Below are positions 1-11,366 of a DNA stretch of 60,000 nucleotides, piece after piece (within the stretch, counting starts at the first letter, position 1; the number at the start of each line of letters is the position of its first letter). The position numbers and the translations under genes were made by a program. The stretch is from Symbiodinium natans. Taxonomy: Eukaryota; Sar; Dinophyceae; Suessiales; Symbiodiniaceae. The notes beneath the pieces were generated by a model. It had not been told where the DNA came from, searched no databases, and saw only the letters and a program-made list of their open reading frames with translations. Location of the stretch: assembly GCA_905221605.1 (NCBI GenBank), contig CAJNDS010001336.1, positions 446,473 to 506,472 of the forward strand, written 5' to 3'.

Positions 1-389
1 GGATTCGGGGTTTGGGTTAGCTTTTGGGGCTTACAGAGTTCAGGGATTATAGGTCTCAGGGCTTCTAAGATTGAGGACCTCTGGACCCGACATCTCCCAA
101 GTATCATGCGCCCCCACCCAAAACCCCAAACCAACCCGAGACTGCCCTAAACCCTAAACCCTAAACGCTACACTAACGGTCACCAAGCGGCAGACCCTCA
201 TGGCTGCTTTCTCTCTCTGCCGTCAACGATGTGAATTGTGTGCATGTCCGTGCATGTGCATGACACGTTCGAGGCACCACTTGAAACCCAAAATCTTAAG
301 GGGTATAAGGAGGACCCCCTAGAAGGGACCCTTAATCTAATTGCCCTGTATAACCCTTATATGTACCTCATATAGTCCCTATGTACCTA

Positions 390-513
390 CTACCCTAAAC
401 CCTAAACCCTAAACCCTAAACCCTAAACCCTAAACCCTAAACCCTAAACCCTAAACCCTAAACCCTAAACCCTAAACCCTAAACCCTAAACCCTAACCCT
501 AAACCCTAAACCT
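390..513 (-). repeat. CCCTAAA array
   Basis: About 17 near-perfect heptamers, C-rich on the plus strand, i.e. TTTAGGG in the sense of transcription. Confidence 0.95.
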
Positions 514-1095
514 AAGTAGCCCCTACATCAGCCCCTCAAGGTCCCTTAGAAGGTTCCCTCCTTCAGTTCCTTGAAAATCGCAAGGCTGAGACTGCGTCGA
601 GCCCCTTAAAACCACCCCTAAGCCCTAGAAATGGGCTTGGCTTGAGAAGACACTAAACCCCTGAAGCCCTAAACCTTAAGCCCAAAACCCTGACAACCCT
701 AAAACCCTAAAAAAACAACCCCAAAAAAAACTTTGTAGACCCTAGACCCTGAACCCTAAACCGCCTGAACCCTAAACCCTAAACCCTGTTAAAATCTGCA
801 AAGGCTTGGGGTTTAGGGTTTAGGGGCTTAGGGTTTAGGGTTAGGGGTTTAGGGTTTAGGATTTAGGGTTTAGGGGTTTGGGTTAAGGGTCCCAAACCCC
901 AGCCAATGGACCCTCGACCTCGTAAGCCTTAAGCCCTAAGCTCTCAACCTTCAAAAGCGCTTTCAAACGCAGCTGTATGCCCTAGACTACGGTCCCTGAC
1001 AAGTCTAAACTCCAGAAACCCACCAAAGACCTAAACCCTAGAAACCCGAAACGCTGGAAGCCCTAAACCCTAGAGGCCCCCGAAGCCCTTTGACC

Positions 1096-1176
1096 CTTTT
1101 GTCTCGCCTCCGCCCCGGAGGAAGTGGCCGGTAGCTTGGGACCTCGCACCACCTGCAGGCGGTCTGCAAGCTCAGG
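1096..1176 (-). CDS. Candidate exon, LADRLQVVRGPKLPATSSG
   Basis: GC-rich island with acceptor CCCTGAG and open frame of 27 codons. No family; limits approximate. Confidence 0.33.
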
Positions 1177-1505
1177 GTTTTTCAGTGGGCTTCGGGCTGA
1201 GTAAGGTACCCTAAACCCTAAACCTAGGGTTTAGGGTTTAGGGTGCCCTAGACCCGAAGCCTAGGTCTAGGCAGCCCAGAAACTTCCAGAAATCTTAGAA
1301 GGCGTGACGAGCCCTCCACCACCTGTGCACCCGCCAGGTTCGCCGCCCGGGGGGGGGGCCCTTTTGAACATGTGTGTTGGGGCTTAGGGTTTAGGGCTTA
1401 GGGTTGAGGGTTTAGGGTCTAAGAACACCTCTTTAAGCCCCAACCAAGCGAACATGTGAACATCTCCAAAAAAAGGACCTGCGCGGAAAGTCAATAAAAC
1501 GCCCT

Positions 1506-1615
1506 ACAGTAAACTCCAGAAAGTTGGAACACGGTTTAAGGATGACGAGAGCTGCGATTCCCTTTAGTATACCTTTTGGATATGGGGAGAAGGATGTTCC
1601 AAGTTTTTAGAGTTT
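1506..1615. mobile_element. MITE-like element, family A copy 1
   Basis: Terminal inverted repeats: left ACAGTAAACTCCAGAAAGTT, right the complement (GTTCCAA...TTTAGAGTTT). Internal GATTCCCTTTAGTATAC shared with the other copies. 110 bp, non-coding. Confidence 0.7.
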
Positions 1616-2417
1616 GCCCTAAGGCCAGCAAGCCCAAGACCCTCAACCCTTTTCGTGGCTGGCTGCGGAGGCTTATCTGATTCTTGTGCGGCACTTCGGA
1701 CCCTAAACCCTTAGACCTCAGCAACTCCTCTCGGGTTTATGGTTCGGTTTAGGGTTTGGAGTGCTGAGTTTCTTCACAGCCCTGGGTGCATAGCAGTATG
1801 CAAGACATCTTGAGTTTCTTTCTGACCCCTGTTCCAAAAACCACAAAGATAACATGTCATAAACAAAAGGGCACCTTCAAGCATAAGGAAACCCTAAACC
1901 CTAAGCCCTAAACGGAGCCTCCTGGTTTTGGGCTGAAGGTTTGCCAAAGCAGTTGGCAGCATTGGGTTTAGGGTTTAGACATGGGTTTTTGGCGTTAGGG
2001 TTGAGGGCTGATAGGCCTTGAGATCCTGGTGGGTTTGGGTCTCGTGAGAGTAGTATTTAGAGCTTCAGGTTTGTAAGACGCAAGGTTGAAACCCCAACCC
2101 TAAACCCTAAACCCGAAACCCTAAACCCTAAACCCTGAAGTTTAGTTTAACTAAAGTTTTAGGGGTCTATAGCTTCAAAGCTCAGAGCCTGAGGCTTCTA
2201 GGGGTTGTAAGTTCAGGGTCTGCCACGCCCGCAATATACCTCTGCATAAACACTAAACCCTAAGCCCTAAATCCCTAAACCTCAAAACCCTAACCCCTAA
2301 AACCCTAAAACCCTAGGCCCTAAACCCTAAACCCTAAACCCCAAACCCGAAACCCCAAACCCTAAGCCGTACGCAATCCCAAGCCCTAAGTCCCTGTTTT
2401 CCTAGGGAGACTTTAGC

Positions 2418-2530
2418 TGCACCCAAGAGTAACCTGTAAAAAGGGCGCCCCGTCTTGGTTTAAAGGGGCTAACAAGGGAACCTAAACCCTAAAAAAAAGG
2501 GAATCAGAGCCTACTCTCGGTCCTAGTTTC
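2418..2530. mobile_element. MITE-like element, family B copy 1
   Basis: Shares GGTTTAAAGGGGCTAACAAG, then a GGGAAC-CTAAA core and terminal CTAGACCCA/GGGTCCTAG with four other copies. Confidence 0.62.
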
Positions 2531-2714
2531 TGGGAAGCCAAGCGAAAAACCGCAATGTCTGCAAGACATCGTACTTTAAGTCGCCCAGGAGCATGATGGG
2601 AACTGGGCCCAGTGACCGGTGTGCTGCGAAAGCAAAGCACTGTTCGTCTGAGATCGTGGCCCTCCGCCCCGGGAAGCCGTAAAGATTGCAAACGTAAACC
2701 ACCCACAAATAGCC
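2523..2714 (-). pseudogene. Endonuclease/exonuclease/phosphatase domain fragment
   Basis: About 64 open codons, HLGYLWVVYVCNLYGFPGRR, then GPVPIMLLGDLKYDVLQ. The VyNLYG.pg and GP.ii.GD(f/l)N pattern is that of EEP enzymes, with K where the usual Asn stands. Retrotransposon endonucleases and dinoflagellate EEP proteins share it. It abuts inverted-repeat element B1 on the left; either a relic or a long exon. Confidence 0.42.
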
Positions 2715-2894
2715 TAGGTGAGTGAACTCTGCCGCAGTTCAGCGCGGCTCTCGTCGCGGTTCCGGTCGGAACGCAGTTTAGCGTTTAGGGTTTCGTGTTT
2801 GGCTTAGTACTATTAACCTTTCATGGTAGGGGTTTCGTAAGAACACGCCCGAAAAAGTGCGTGCGAGGGGTCAGAAATCGGGGCCTAATTGTAC

Positions 2895-2972
2895 TACCCT
2901 AAGCCCTAAGCCCTAAGCCCTAAACCTTAAACCCTAAACCCTAAACCCTAAACCCTAAACCCTAAACCTTAA
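2895..2972 (-). repeat. CCCTAAA array left of NHR-C exon
   Basis: Ends directly at the donor of the exon at 2975, so the intron begins with GTTTAAGGTTTAGGG-type sequence. Confidence 0.92.
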
Positions 2973-2974
2973 AC

Positions 2975-3041
2975 CCTGGGTCGTGCGCCTGGCGCCTGTT
3001 GACGAAGATGCGAAGCGTTCCTTGAGGATCGACCAAGGCAC
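2975..3041 (-). CDS. NHR copy C exon, ALVDPQGTLRIFVNRR
   Basis: 67 nt, acceptor ATTCCAG, donor in GTTTAAGG. Perfect CCCTAAA array left and TTTAGGG array right. Confidence 0.7.
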
Positions 3042-6000
3042 CTGGAATCTCTTGATGGCATGGGGGTTTAGGGTTTAGGGTTTAGGGTTTAGGGTTTAGG
3101 GTTTAGGGTTTAGGGTTTAGGGTTTAGGGTTTAGGGTTGCTTTCGGGGAAAAGGCCCTAAACCCTATACCCCAAACGTTGAGGGTCCAGGGCTCTTAGGG
3201 GGCTAATGGGCTTCAATGGGTTCTCTTACTCATGAACCCTACGTAGAAGTAAGCATGAACCTGCCAGTGGGTAAAGGGCAGGAGTTTGGGGCTTCTGGAG
3301 GAAGCCCAAACCCCAAACCCCAAACCCCAAACCCCAAACCCCAAACCCCAAACCCCAAACCCTAAACCCTAAACCCTAAACCCTAAACCCTAAACCCTAA
3401 ACCCTAAACCTTAGGGCCTTAGGGGCTCAGGGTCGGCGCTTTGCTGGAGGGCTCACTATGTTCGTCACACGGCTCGGCCTGCAAGGCAACGGCTCCATGC
3501 GCTTCTTTCTTTCGGGTTTAGGGTTTAAGCTAGCGGTTTAGGGATTTGGGGTTCAGAGATATAGGGACTTAGGGTTTAGGGTCTGGAGATTTAAGGACTT
3601 AGGCTTTATACTAACACCGCCTCATTTGGACACTCGTCATCAGGTCCACGTGAAATGCCATGGTGCGTCCAGCCACGCATGCCACTCGCAGCGTTTGCAG
3701 CAGGACCACAACCACGTGCAAATATTTCCAAGAGCTGTTGCTTTGGTTTAGGGCTTAGCGCTTCGGGTGTAGGGTTTAGTGTTCAGGATATTCTGGTGCG
3801 ATGTTTGACAAATTGGTTTTGGGACATTTTGGTTGCGGCACTCTGGCTAGATCAACAGCCTACTCCAATCCACTAAACAGGGAATTTGCAGGGGGGGCGG
3901 GGGGGGGGGGTTATCCCAAAGCCCAAAACCCTTCAAGTGAAACCTTAAACCCCCCGAAAAGTGGAGCGGGGGGCGCAGCACGGAATCTAGGATTTAGAGC
4001 CCTCTGAACAATTCTCCTGAATATGATCCTCTTAAACCCCCCAAAAAGGGAAAATACAAAAAATGTCCCGAAGGGCCTACCGAGGAATCCTGTCAAGACA
4101 ACCCTGGCTGTGGCGTGCACCCACCGCATCCCCGGCTGCAAGGTGGCGGGTGTCCCAGTTGCTGAGGAACCATTCCTGACGGAGTCATGCGCGAGGGTTT
4201 AGGGTTTAGGGTTTAGGGTTTAGGGTTAGGGTTTAGGGGGTTTAGGGAATAGGGTTTAGGGTTTAGGGTTTAGGGACGGATTTTAGGGGTCGCTATTCTT
4301 GAATGTGTCCTTTCAGTACACTAAGCCCTACACCCTAAGCCCTTGTAATTTACTGTCCAAAAACGGAGGGAAAAAACCTTAGCCATAGAACCTTAACCCA
4401 AGCAGGGGAGAAGGGTGGCGCGGGGGGCGGGGGGGGGGTTGGGGGGGAGAGGGGGGAACCCGATCTCAACCGCATTTTGTAGGGGCTTTGGGATTGCCTT
4501 TTGTGAGGCGGCCCCTGTTTCAGAGTGAGACCTTCGAAAGCAAATCCAAGCTCTTCAGAAGAGGGCTTCAACAGAAAGTCCCCAGGGCACGCCAGTGGTG
4601 AAGGGAACAGGGCTTTAGGGTTTAGGGTTTGGGGTTATTATCAAGGTCTTAGGGTTTTGGGAGGGTTGAGGCTTGGCCTCTCTCATACAGGGGAGAGGCT
4701 TTCATAGGACACTTTGCGAATCGCGAGCTCTTCGTTCTGTTTATGTGTGTGTGGAGAGAAAGGGCCCAAAACCGCACCCCCTTCAACCAGCAATTGACCC
4801 CCCATGTAGGGTGTCCTAACCCCTAAAAAAACCTTAAAACCCTAAAACCCCAAATACCCCCAAAAACCCTAAAAACCCCAAACCCCTAAAAACTCCCCAA
4901 GCCTTAGAAACCCTAAAACCTCTAACGCCCCCCAAAAATGAAGAACCTATAAACACCTAAACCCGGTCAACCCTATGAACCCTAGCCCTAAACCCTAAAC
5001 CCTGTCAACCCTAATCACCCTAAACCCTAAACTCTAAGCCCTAAACCCTTAAAAAGCAACGAGGCGCGGTGCTTGACCCATCCCAGACTGCTCCGTCGAA
5101 ACCGGCGAGCCAGGCGTCGCGCAGCTGGTCCTTAGAGGGTTTTCGGGGGTGGTTTTTGGGGTTCTTGGGGTTTTTAGGGTTTGTAGGGCGTTTGGGGTTT
5201 GTGGGGTGTTTGGGGCTTGGCGGCGTTTAGGGTTTTAAGGGTTTTTGGGGTTTGGCGGCGTTTAGGGTTTTTAGGGTTGGGGTTTGGGGTTTAGGGTTTG
5301 GGGTTCAGGGTTTAGGGCTTGGGGTTCGGGGTTTAGGGTGGCTGGCTTTGAGTTTTTTGGTTAACGCGGGTCTTGGGACGAAGGAAGCCTTGTCGGGCTG
5401 AGGGCCTCTAGGGTTCAGGGCGCACGTAGGGTTTCTGGGAAGAGGCTGCGGAACCCTAAACCCTAAACCCTAAACCCCAAACCCTAAACCCTAAACCCCA
5501 AACCCTAAACCCTAAACCCTAAACCCTAAACCCTAAACCCTAAACCCATGCACCTCAGAGCAGGGCAGGGGCTACGTGGAGGTTCCTGGATACTTAAGGA
5601 TCCTTAGGGTTCAGGGTTTAGGGTTTAGGGTTTAGGGTTCAGGGTTCAGGGTTTAGGGTTTAGGGTTTAGGGTTTAGGGTTTAGGGTTTAGGGTTTAGGG
5701 TTTAGGGTTTAGGGTTTAGGGTTTAGGGTTTAGGGTTTAGGGTTTACCACGAAAGGGCTGTAGCGGCCTCTGCTGGGTTCAGCAAGGAGTGATTAGGGCA
5801 CTCCGGGGACTCCTCAGCCACATCGCTGGCCACTTCCGTGGGGACGGGGGGAGATCTGCCTCCTCCGCTGCTGGAGGTTTAGGGTTTAGGGTTTAGGATT
5901 TAGGGTTTAGGGTATGGGTGTGGCGACATGAGTTCTCTGACTCGAAGGCAAAACCCCACCAAGAGCTTGAAGGCTACTAGCAGCTTCGCAAAGTCGACGA

Positions 6001-8435
6001 AGACGCCTTGCCTTCGCCGGGCAGCTCGCCCTCCTCCTCTGAGGTGGGTAGTGCCTGTTTTCGTTTTTTTCTTCTGAAAGCCTCCTATGAACAACAGACA
6101 GAGATTTATGCAAACCACCTATAAGATTCTTACGAAAAAAACGGCCCACCAGAAACGGTCCCAGAACTAAGACCCTACTTACGGCACTTGTAACCCCAAT
6201 TCTATCTACCCCCCAGATACAGGTACCTTCTCAACCTCAGAACCCCCAAACCCCAAAAAAACCCAAAATCCGAAACCCTAAACCTGGGAACAATGAAACT
6301 CCTCAACTCGGAAACCTTAAACGCCTAACTCCAGAACCCTCAACCCTAAACCTCAAAAACCCGAAACTCCTCAACTCCAAAACCTTAAAACCCTAAACTC
6401 CAGAACCCTAAGCCCTATACCTCAGAACCCGAAAATAAGAAGCTCCAGAAACCCTAAAAACCCCCAAACCCCGCACCCTAAACCCCAGACCCTAAACCCC
6501 AAACCCTAAACCCTGAACCCCACATCCCAAACCCCAAACCCTAAATCCCAAACCCTAAACCCTAAACCCCAAACCCCAAACCCCGAACCTCAACGCCTCG
6601 GATTCTTCAGCTAAGGCACGGCGGTTGCCGGGGGCTCGATGACTTCGTCCGGCCTGGGAGGCAGGCAGACTTCTGGAGTTTTGGGTTTGGAGTTTTTGAG
6701 TTTGGGGTTTTGGGTCTTAGGGTTTTAGAACTCAGGGTTTTTGGGTTTGGGCTTGAGGGTTTTGGAGTTTGGGAGTTTGGGGTTTTGGGGTTTTGGGTCT
6801 TAGGGTTTAGGACTCAGGGCTTTTGGGTTTGGGGTTTTGGGGATTTAGGGTTTGGGGTTTTGGGTCTTCGGGTTTGGGGTTTTGGGGTTCAGGGTGTAGG
6901 GTCTTAGGGTTTTTTAACTCAGGGTTTTTGGGTTTGGGCTTGAGGGTTTTGGAGTTTTGGGGTTTGGGGTTTTGGGTCTTAGGGTCTGGAATTCAGGCCT
7001 TTCGGGTTTGGGGTTTAGGGGATTAGGGGTTTGGATTTTGGGGTTTGGGGTTTTGGGTCTTAGGGAGGGTTTTGGGGTTTGGGGTTTTGGGGTTCAGGGC
7101 CTGAAGTTCAGGGTTTAGGATTAAGGCTTCGGGTTTTTGAAGCTCAAGGGGGTGAATCTAGGTGGGGCGAGATTTCAAACCCCAGCTTGGTTTAGGGTTT
7201 GGTGAAAAGGGTGAGCCTAATCGGAGAGGAAAGCTAGGTACTTTCCCAAAACCAAAAGGAACATGACTGGGCGCCTAGCAAAACCCTAAACCCTAAACCC
7301 TAAACCCTAAACCCTAAACCCTAAACCCTAAACCCTAAACCCTAACGTTTGCAGCTCCTCAGTTCCTCTGTCAGTAGGATGGACCCTTGACCATCCCGAA
7401 TCACAAACTGGCAAAGTAGAGGCGAGATTCCCAACATCCCAGACTAAACCCTAAGCCCTCAACCCCAAGCCCTAAACCCGAAACCCTAAACCCCAAACCC
7501 TAAACCCTAAACCCTAAACCCCAAACCCGAAAGATACCGGGGGGACGGCCGGTGGTTCGTGAATCCCAGGGCCATGCCATCTGGCTGATCGGCCAGCACC
7601 TCGCCCAGGGACCCCAAAGGCTCAAGACCAAACAAACCTCTACGGGGGTTTAGGGTTTAGGGTTTAGGGTTTAGGGTTTGGGGTTTGGGGTTTAGGGTTT
7701 AGGGAGGTTCAAGGGCCCTTAGTGTGGGGGCCCTGGGTTGGGAAGAGCTTATACAGCCGTTATATACCCCACATCAACCCAAGGGCCGAGACTTCGGATC
7801 CCTTGAAGGAAGCAAACCGTGTGCAAACCCTACTAAACCCTAAACCCTAAACCCTAAACCCTAAAACCTAAACCCTAAACCCTAAACCCTAAACCCCACG
7901 CCCTTCAATGGAAACACCCTCAACTTCGCCACACCCCTCACCCTCAAACCCACTCCCCCCCAAAGCCTGCCTTGGTGGCGCAAAACCCTAAGCCCTAAAC
8001 CCGAACTAAACCCTGCTGCAACTCCGATTTCCCCCAACCCAGCAGCTCTGCCAATAGCACTTGATGTTATGGGGTGTAGGATGTAGGGACAAGGATACCC
8101 GCGAAAGCCCGCATCAGAAGCACGCCCAAGTCTGAACAGCGTCTGAACTCTAACCCCTACGCCCCTAAACTCTCTAGACCCCAGCCCCTAACCTCTTGAG
8201 ACCCAAAACCCCGAAAGTCTAGACCCTTGAGACCCTTGAGACCCTAAACCCTAAACCCTAAACCCTGAACCCTGAACCCTAAACCCTAAACCCTAAACCC
8301 TAAACCCTAGACCCTAGACCCTAGACCCTCGACCCTAGACCCTAGACCCTCAACCTTAACAGTGCCCGGGAGCCTCGTCGATGTGAACCTGCCGTCGCGA
8401 GAGCGGCTTGCAGGGGGCGGGTGACTCGTCAGAAA
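2975..8435 (-). CDS. Six-exon chain encoding most of an NHR domain, copy C
   Basis: Exons 8374-8435, 7547-7620, 6620-6653, 5078-5130, 4121-4161 and 2975-3041 are phase-matched. The peptide runs RRQVHIDE, LADQPDGMALGFTNHRP, PDEVIEPPATA, DQLRDAWLAGFDGAVWDG, NWDTRHLAAGDAVG, ALVDPQGTLRIFVNRR. It aligns without gaps to copy B over the central stretch: DAWLAGFDGAVWDGNWDTRH against [20 protein letters not shown], and GTLRIFVNRRQAHDPG against [16 protein letters not shown]. The expected last strand (LYAVVDLIG) is not found below 2975 and probably lies beyond the window or in a missed exon. Confidence 0.75.
3063..3136 (+). repeat. TTTAGGG array right of NHR-C exon
   Basis: Ten perfect heptamers, 22 nt from the acceptor. 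Confidence 0.95.
3306..3411 (-). repeat. CCCCAAA to CCCTAAA array
   Basis: Eight CCCCAAA units pass abruptly into eight CCCTAAA units, showing block-wise homogenisation of a variant. Confidence 0.93.
4121..4161 (-). CDS. NHR copy C exon, NWDTRHLAAGDAV
   Basis: 41 nt, acceptor CCTCAG, donor GTGCAC. GDAVG joins to ALV of the next exon. Confidence 0.7.
4196..4275 (+). repeat. TTTAGGG array
   Basis: Right flank of the exon 4121-4161. Confidence 0.93.
5078..5130 (-). CDS. NHR copy C exon, DQLRDAWLAGFDGAVWDG
   Basis: 53 nt, acceptor CTCTAAG, donor GTCAAG, phase 0 to 2. Confidence 0.75.
5452..5746. repeat. Facing CCCTAAA and TTTAGGG arrays around a short island
   Basis: C-rich 5452-5547 and G-rich 5605-5746 flank a 55-nt island (5548-5604) that could hide a microexon; none is convincing. 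It lies within the NHR-C intron between 6620 and 5130. Confidence 0.93.
6620..6653 (-). CDS. NHR copy C microexon, PDEVIEPPATA
   Basis: 34 nt, acceptor CTCCCAG, donor GTGCCT. G-rich degenerate array of about 450 nt on the right, C-rich on the left. Confidence 0.7.
6670..7125 (+). repeat. Degenerate TTTGGGG/TTTAGGG tract
   Basis: About 450 nt of G-rich octamer/heptamer variants with two internal copies of a roughly 100-nt higher-order unit (GTCTTAGGGTTT...CTCAGGG). Confidence 0.85.
7281..7345 (-). repeat. CCCTAAA array
   Basis: Nine units in the intron between exons 7547 and 6653. Confidence 0.95.
7547..7620 (-). CDS. NHR copy C exon, LADQPDGMALGFTNHRP
   Basis: 74 nt, acceptor CTTGAG, donor GTCCCC, phase 0 to 2. 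DGMALGFT is the family signature. Confidence 0.72.
7646..7705 (+). repeat. TTTAGGG array
   Basis: Right of exon 7547-7620; includes two TTTGGGG variants. Confidence 0.93.
8374..8435 (-). CDS. NHR copy C first exon, CKPLSRRQVHIDE
   Basis: 62 nt, acceptor CCCAAG, GC donor GAG|GCTCCC; the donor choice is the weakest in this chain. C-rich array left, G-rich right. Confidence 0.52.
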
Positions 8436-9987
8436 CTTGGGGGTTTAGGGTTGGGTTTAGGGTTTAGGGTTTAGGTTTAGGGTTTAGGGTTCAGGGTTTA
8501 GGGTGTAGGGTGTTTGGGGTTGAGGGTTCTGCAAGCCGAAAAACTCTCAAACCTTCAACTCAACTGTTCGCGGAAGCCCTTCTGAACAAATCTTGTTACC
8601 CGTTACCAAGAGAAGCACCTCGCCCGACAGGCGCAGCAGCAAGACCCGTTTTGGATGTTGGACTTACCCAACGGCAAGGGCACATGGGGGTTTACGAAAA
8701 CCGGGGACCCCTAATATAGACCCCCAAATAGTAGGGTTCCCTTATAATAAGGGCCCTAATAAGGTGCCCCTGCCAGCATAACTACGCGTCACCTTTATGT
8801 CAGGAGACTAGAAAATCCAACGCTGCGGGCGCCCAAACTTTAAATCTCTGGTTCGGCCTGGCATTGAATCATAGAGCAACCACAGAAAATAATACTGATA
8901 ATAATAAGAATAACAACCCCGCTTGGGAGATCCAGCCTCAAAGTACCGGCCAACGCCCTCGACAAACTCGGCGTGCGCGGCACCTAAAGCGGTACCTCAG
9001 AGCGGGTCGGTCTGTCTTAGATCGGGTTCAGTGTGTTAAGGGTCAGTGTTGTAGGGGTCAGGGTAGGGAAACCAAAACTGGCAAAGAGGTTCGGTGGTCC
9101 GCTCAACAGGCCCCTTAATGCGGTCCCTTACCTAGAAATCTGGGGGCCCTCAAGGTTGCACAGGGTTTTTTGTAAGGGGCATGTAAGGGGTCTCCCCTTT
9201 CCCAAGGGCCCATATTAAGGGACCTGGAAGTTGTGGTGCCCTAAGCCGTGTACGTAGTCATACTGCACTCGGCACCCCGGATGGGCATTCACCACTGTAG
9301 AAAACGAGCCGCCAAATACCACGATCCTCATCCCCTAGGATCCCCAAAGCAGACCAAACCTGACAGGAAACCCCGAACATGGGTTACAGGGGTTTGCATA
9401 GCCCGAAACCCTAAACCCTGAACCCTGAACCCTAAACTCCTCGGGAGCGCTGTTGGCTGCATTTCTGCCAACCCAAAACCCTGAACCCTGAACCCTAAAC
9501 CCTAAACCCTGAGCTGAACGGCTTCAGGGAGTGAAAGAACATACGACGGGAGGCTGAAAGGGCACCGGAATGTAAGTAGGGGGTTTAGGGTGCATAGGGT
9601 TTAGGGTTTAGGGTTTAGGGGGTGCGAAGGGTTTGTGGTGTTTTTTCAGGGCTGTAGGGTGTCCAGGATTTAGAGTGTTTTGTTCGGGGTTTAGGGTTAG
9701 GGTGCAGAGGGTTGGTAGTGTTTTTCTTAGGGGTTCAGGGTGTATAGTTGTTTACAGTGTGTCTAGGTTTCCTGGGGTTTACAAAGGGTTTTATGGAGTT
9801 TTAGTTCGGTTTGTAGTGTTTTTCGGAATGGCAGGGATTATATGGACTGTATAGGGTTTATCCGTTCTGTAGGGTTTATCGGCTTTGTCGGGCTTGGGGC
9901 CTCAAAGCACTGATCCCAGCAACCCCCGCCCCCGTCCCTAGAGACTCTAGACCCAATAAGACCCAATAAGAGGTAAGAAAACAAAAA

Positions 9988-10010
9988 AAAAATATATATA
10001 TATATATAAT
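9988..10010. repeat. A/TA microsatellite
   Basis: Poly-A followed by (AT) about nine times. Confidence 0.9.
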
Positions 10011-10099
10011 GTCTCCTAAGCCGTAAACCCTAAACCCTAAACCCTAAACCCTAAACCCTAAACCCTAAAACCCTAAAACCCTACACCCCAAACCCCAAT

Positions 10100-10101
<2 letters not shown>

Positions 10102-10128
<27 letters not shown>
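10102..10128. repeat. Poly-C tract
   Basis: About 27 C; possible assembly-sensitive length. Confidence 0.9.
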
Positions 10129-10130
<2 letters not shown>

Positions 10131-10131
10131 C

Positions 10132-10182
10132 AGTTGCTGAGAGGTCGGCCGTGGAGCGATTCGCCACTCCTCCGCTGTTCAA
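10132..10182 (-). CDS. Candidate exon, LNSGGVANRSTADLSAT
   Basis: 17 codons, phase 0-0, acceptor CCTCAAG, donor GTTGGG. A poly-C tract borders it on the left. Confidence 0.4.
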
Positions 10183-10455
10183 CTTGAGGATGCGTGAGAA
10201 CCCCCTATCCCGAATTGCGTATTTTGTTCTTGTTTACTCTCATCGTTTTCTCGAGTTTTAGCTTTGTCCTGAACGTTATCGTTCCTTTTTTCCTCTTATC
10301 GTTTTTCCGAGCAAGACACACATCTGATCATTTCGGGGCGCTTCCCTTTACCTTTTTCAATACCGTGTTTTTAATCATCCCTCACTTAATGCCCACCACT
10401 CCTAATGTTTAAACCAACCCAAAAGAAGGACCCTCACACGTACAATGAATACGAA

Positions 10456-10510
10456 TTATATATATATATATATTATTATTATTGTTATTTATTATTATTA
10501 AAATTATTTA
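10456..10510. repeat. TA/TTA microsatellite
   Basis: (TA)n followed by imperfect TTA/TTG triplets. Confidence 0.88.
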
Positions 10511-11150
10511 CATGTATTATAGTTAGGACCAGTTCCGTAAAATCAGTAATGTATCTGGAGTTTGGGGAGGGGCAGAGTTCGGCGGCCTCTGAATCACGAG
10601 CTTGTGAACGCAGCTGCGCTTTTCAAAGGTTCAGGGTTTCGGGTTTAGGGGATTCGGAAACTAATTCCACCCAAAACCCCCGAAAGCCCCCCCTAGCCCC
10701 CCTCCAAAATCCCTCTAAGCCGTACTCTGAACCCTAGAAAACATCAGATCCACCTGAAAACCTGAACCCTAAATCCTAAACCCTAAACTTTTGGCCAGGC
10801 GCTGGTGCTCCAACGACCAGCAGTCGGCAGACAAGCGCAGGGCGCGACCTCGCTCTTTAGTAGCCGAAAACCCCCTAAATCCCCTTCTGCAGGGGCTGCG
10901 GGATTGAGGTTTCGAAACCATCAAGTCTAAACCCCAAACCCTAAACCCTATAGGTACGGTCCGTACTGGACCCATGGAGGAGCACCGGTGTTCAGAAAAA
11001 GGCTACATGTAGGGTTTCGGGTTTGGGGTTTAGGATTTAGGGCGCCAAAACCTGACGAAAGCAAAGACGACTTGTGTCCGTGCAAAAGTCTACACAGTCA
11101 AACGGAGTCCTGCCAAAGCCCTGAAGTGCGAAAGCCTTTAACTTCGGCCC

Positions 11151-11266
11151 TACAGTAAGCCCCAAAAAGTTGGAAACCTTTTAAGGACAATAGTGCTGGG
11201 ATTCCCTATACTTTGCTCTTAGGGCTTGAGGCTATTGAGTTTGCAACTTTTTGGCCTTCTACTATA
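11151..11266. mobile_element. MITE-like element, family A copy 2
   Basis: ACAGTAAGCCCCAAAAAGTT left end and its inverted match; diverged from copies 1 and 3. Confidence 0.62.
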
Positions 11267-11341
11267 ACCCTAAAGCCCAAAACCTCAAACCCCAAACCCT
11301 GAAACCCCAAAGCCGTAAAAGGACAAGGCGCCCAGAGAGGC

Positions 11342-11366
11342 CTTGTGGAAACCGCGCTCCGCACGC
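11342..11366 (-). CDS. Candidate 25-nt microexon, RAERGFHK
   Basis: Acceptor GCCTGAG, GC donor AAG|GCCTCT, in phase with 12020. The frame reads on (ASLGALSFYGF) if the donor is not used. Confidence 0.38.
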
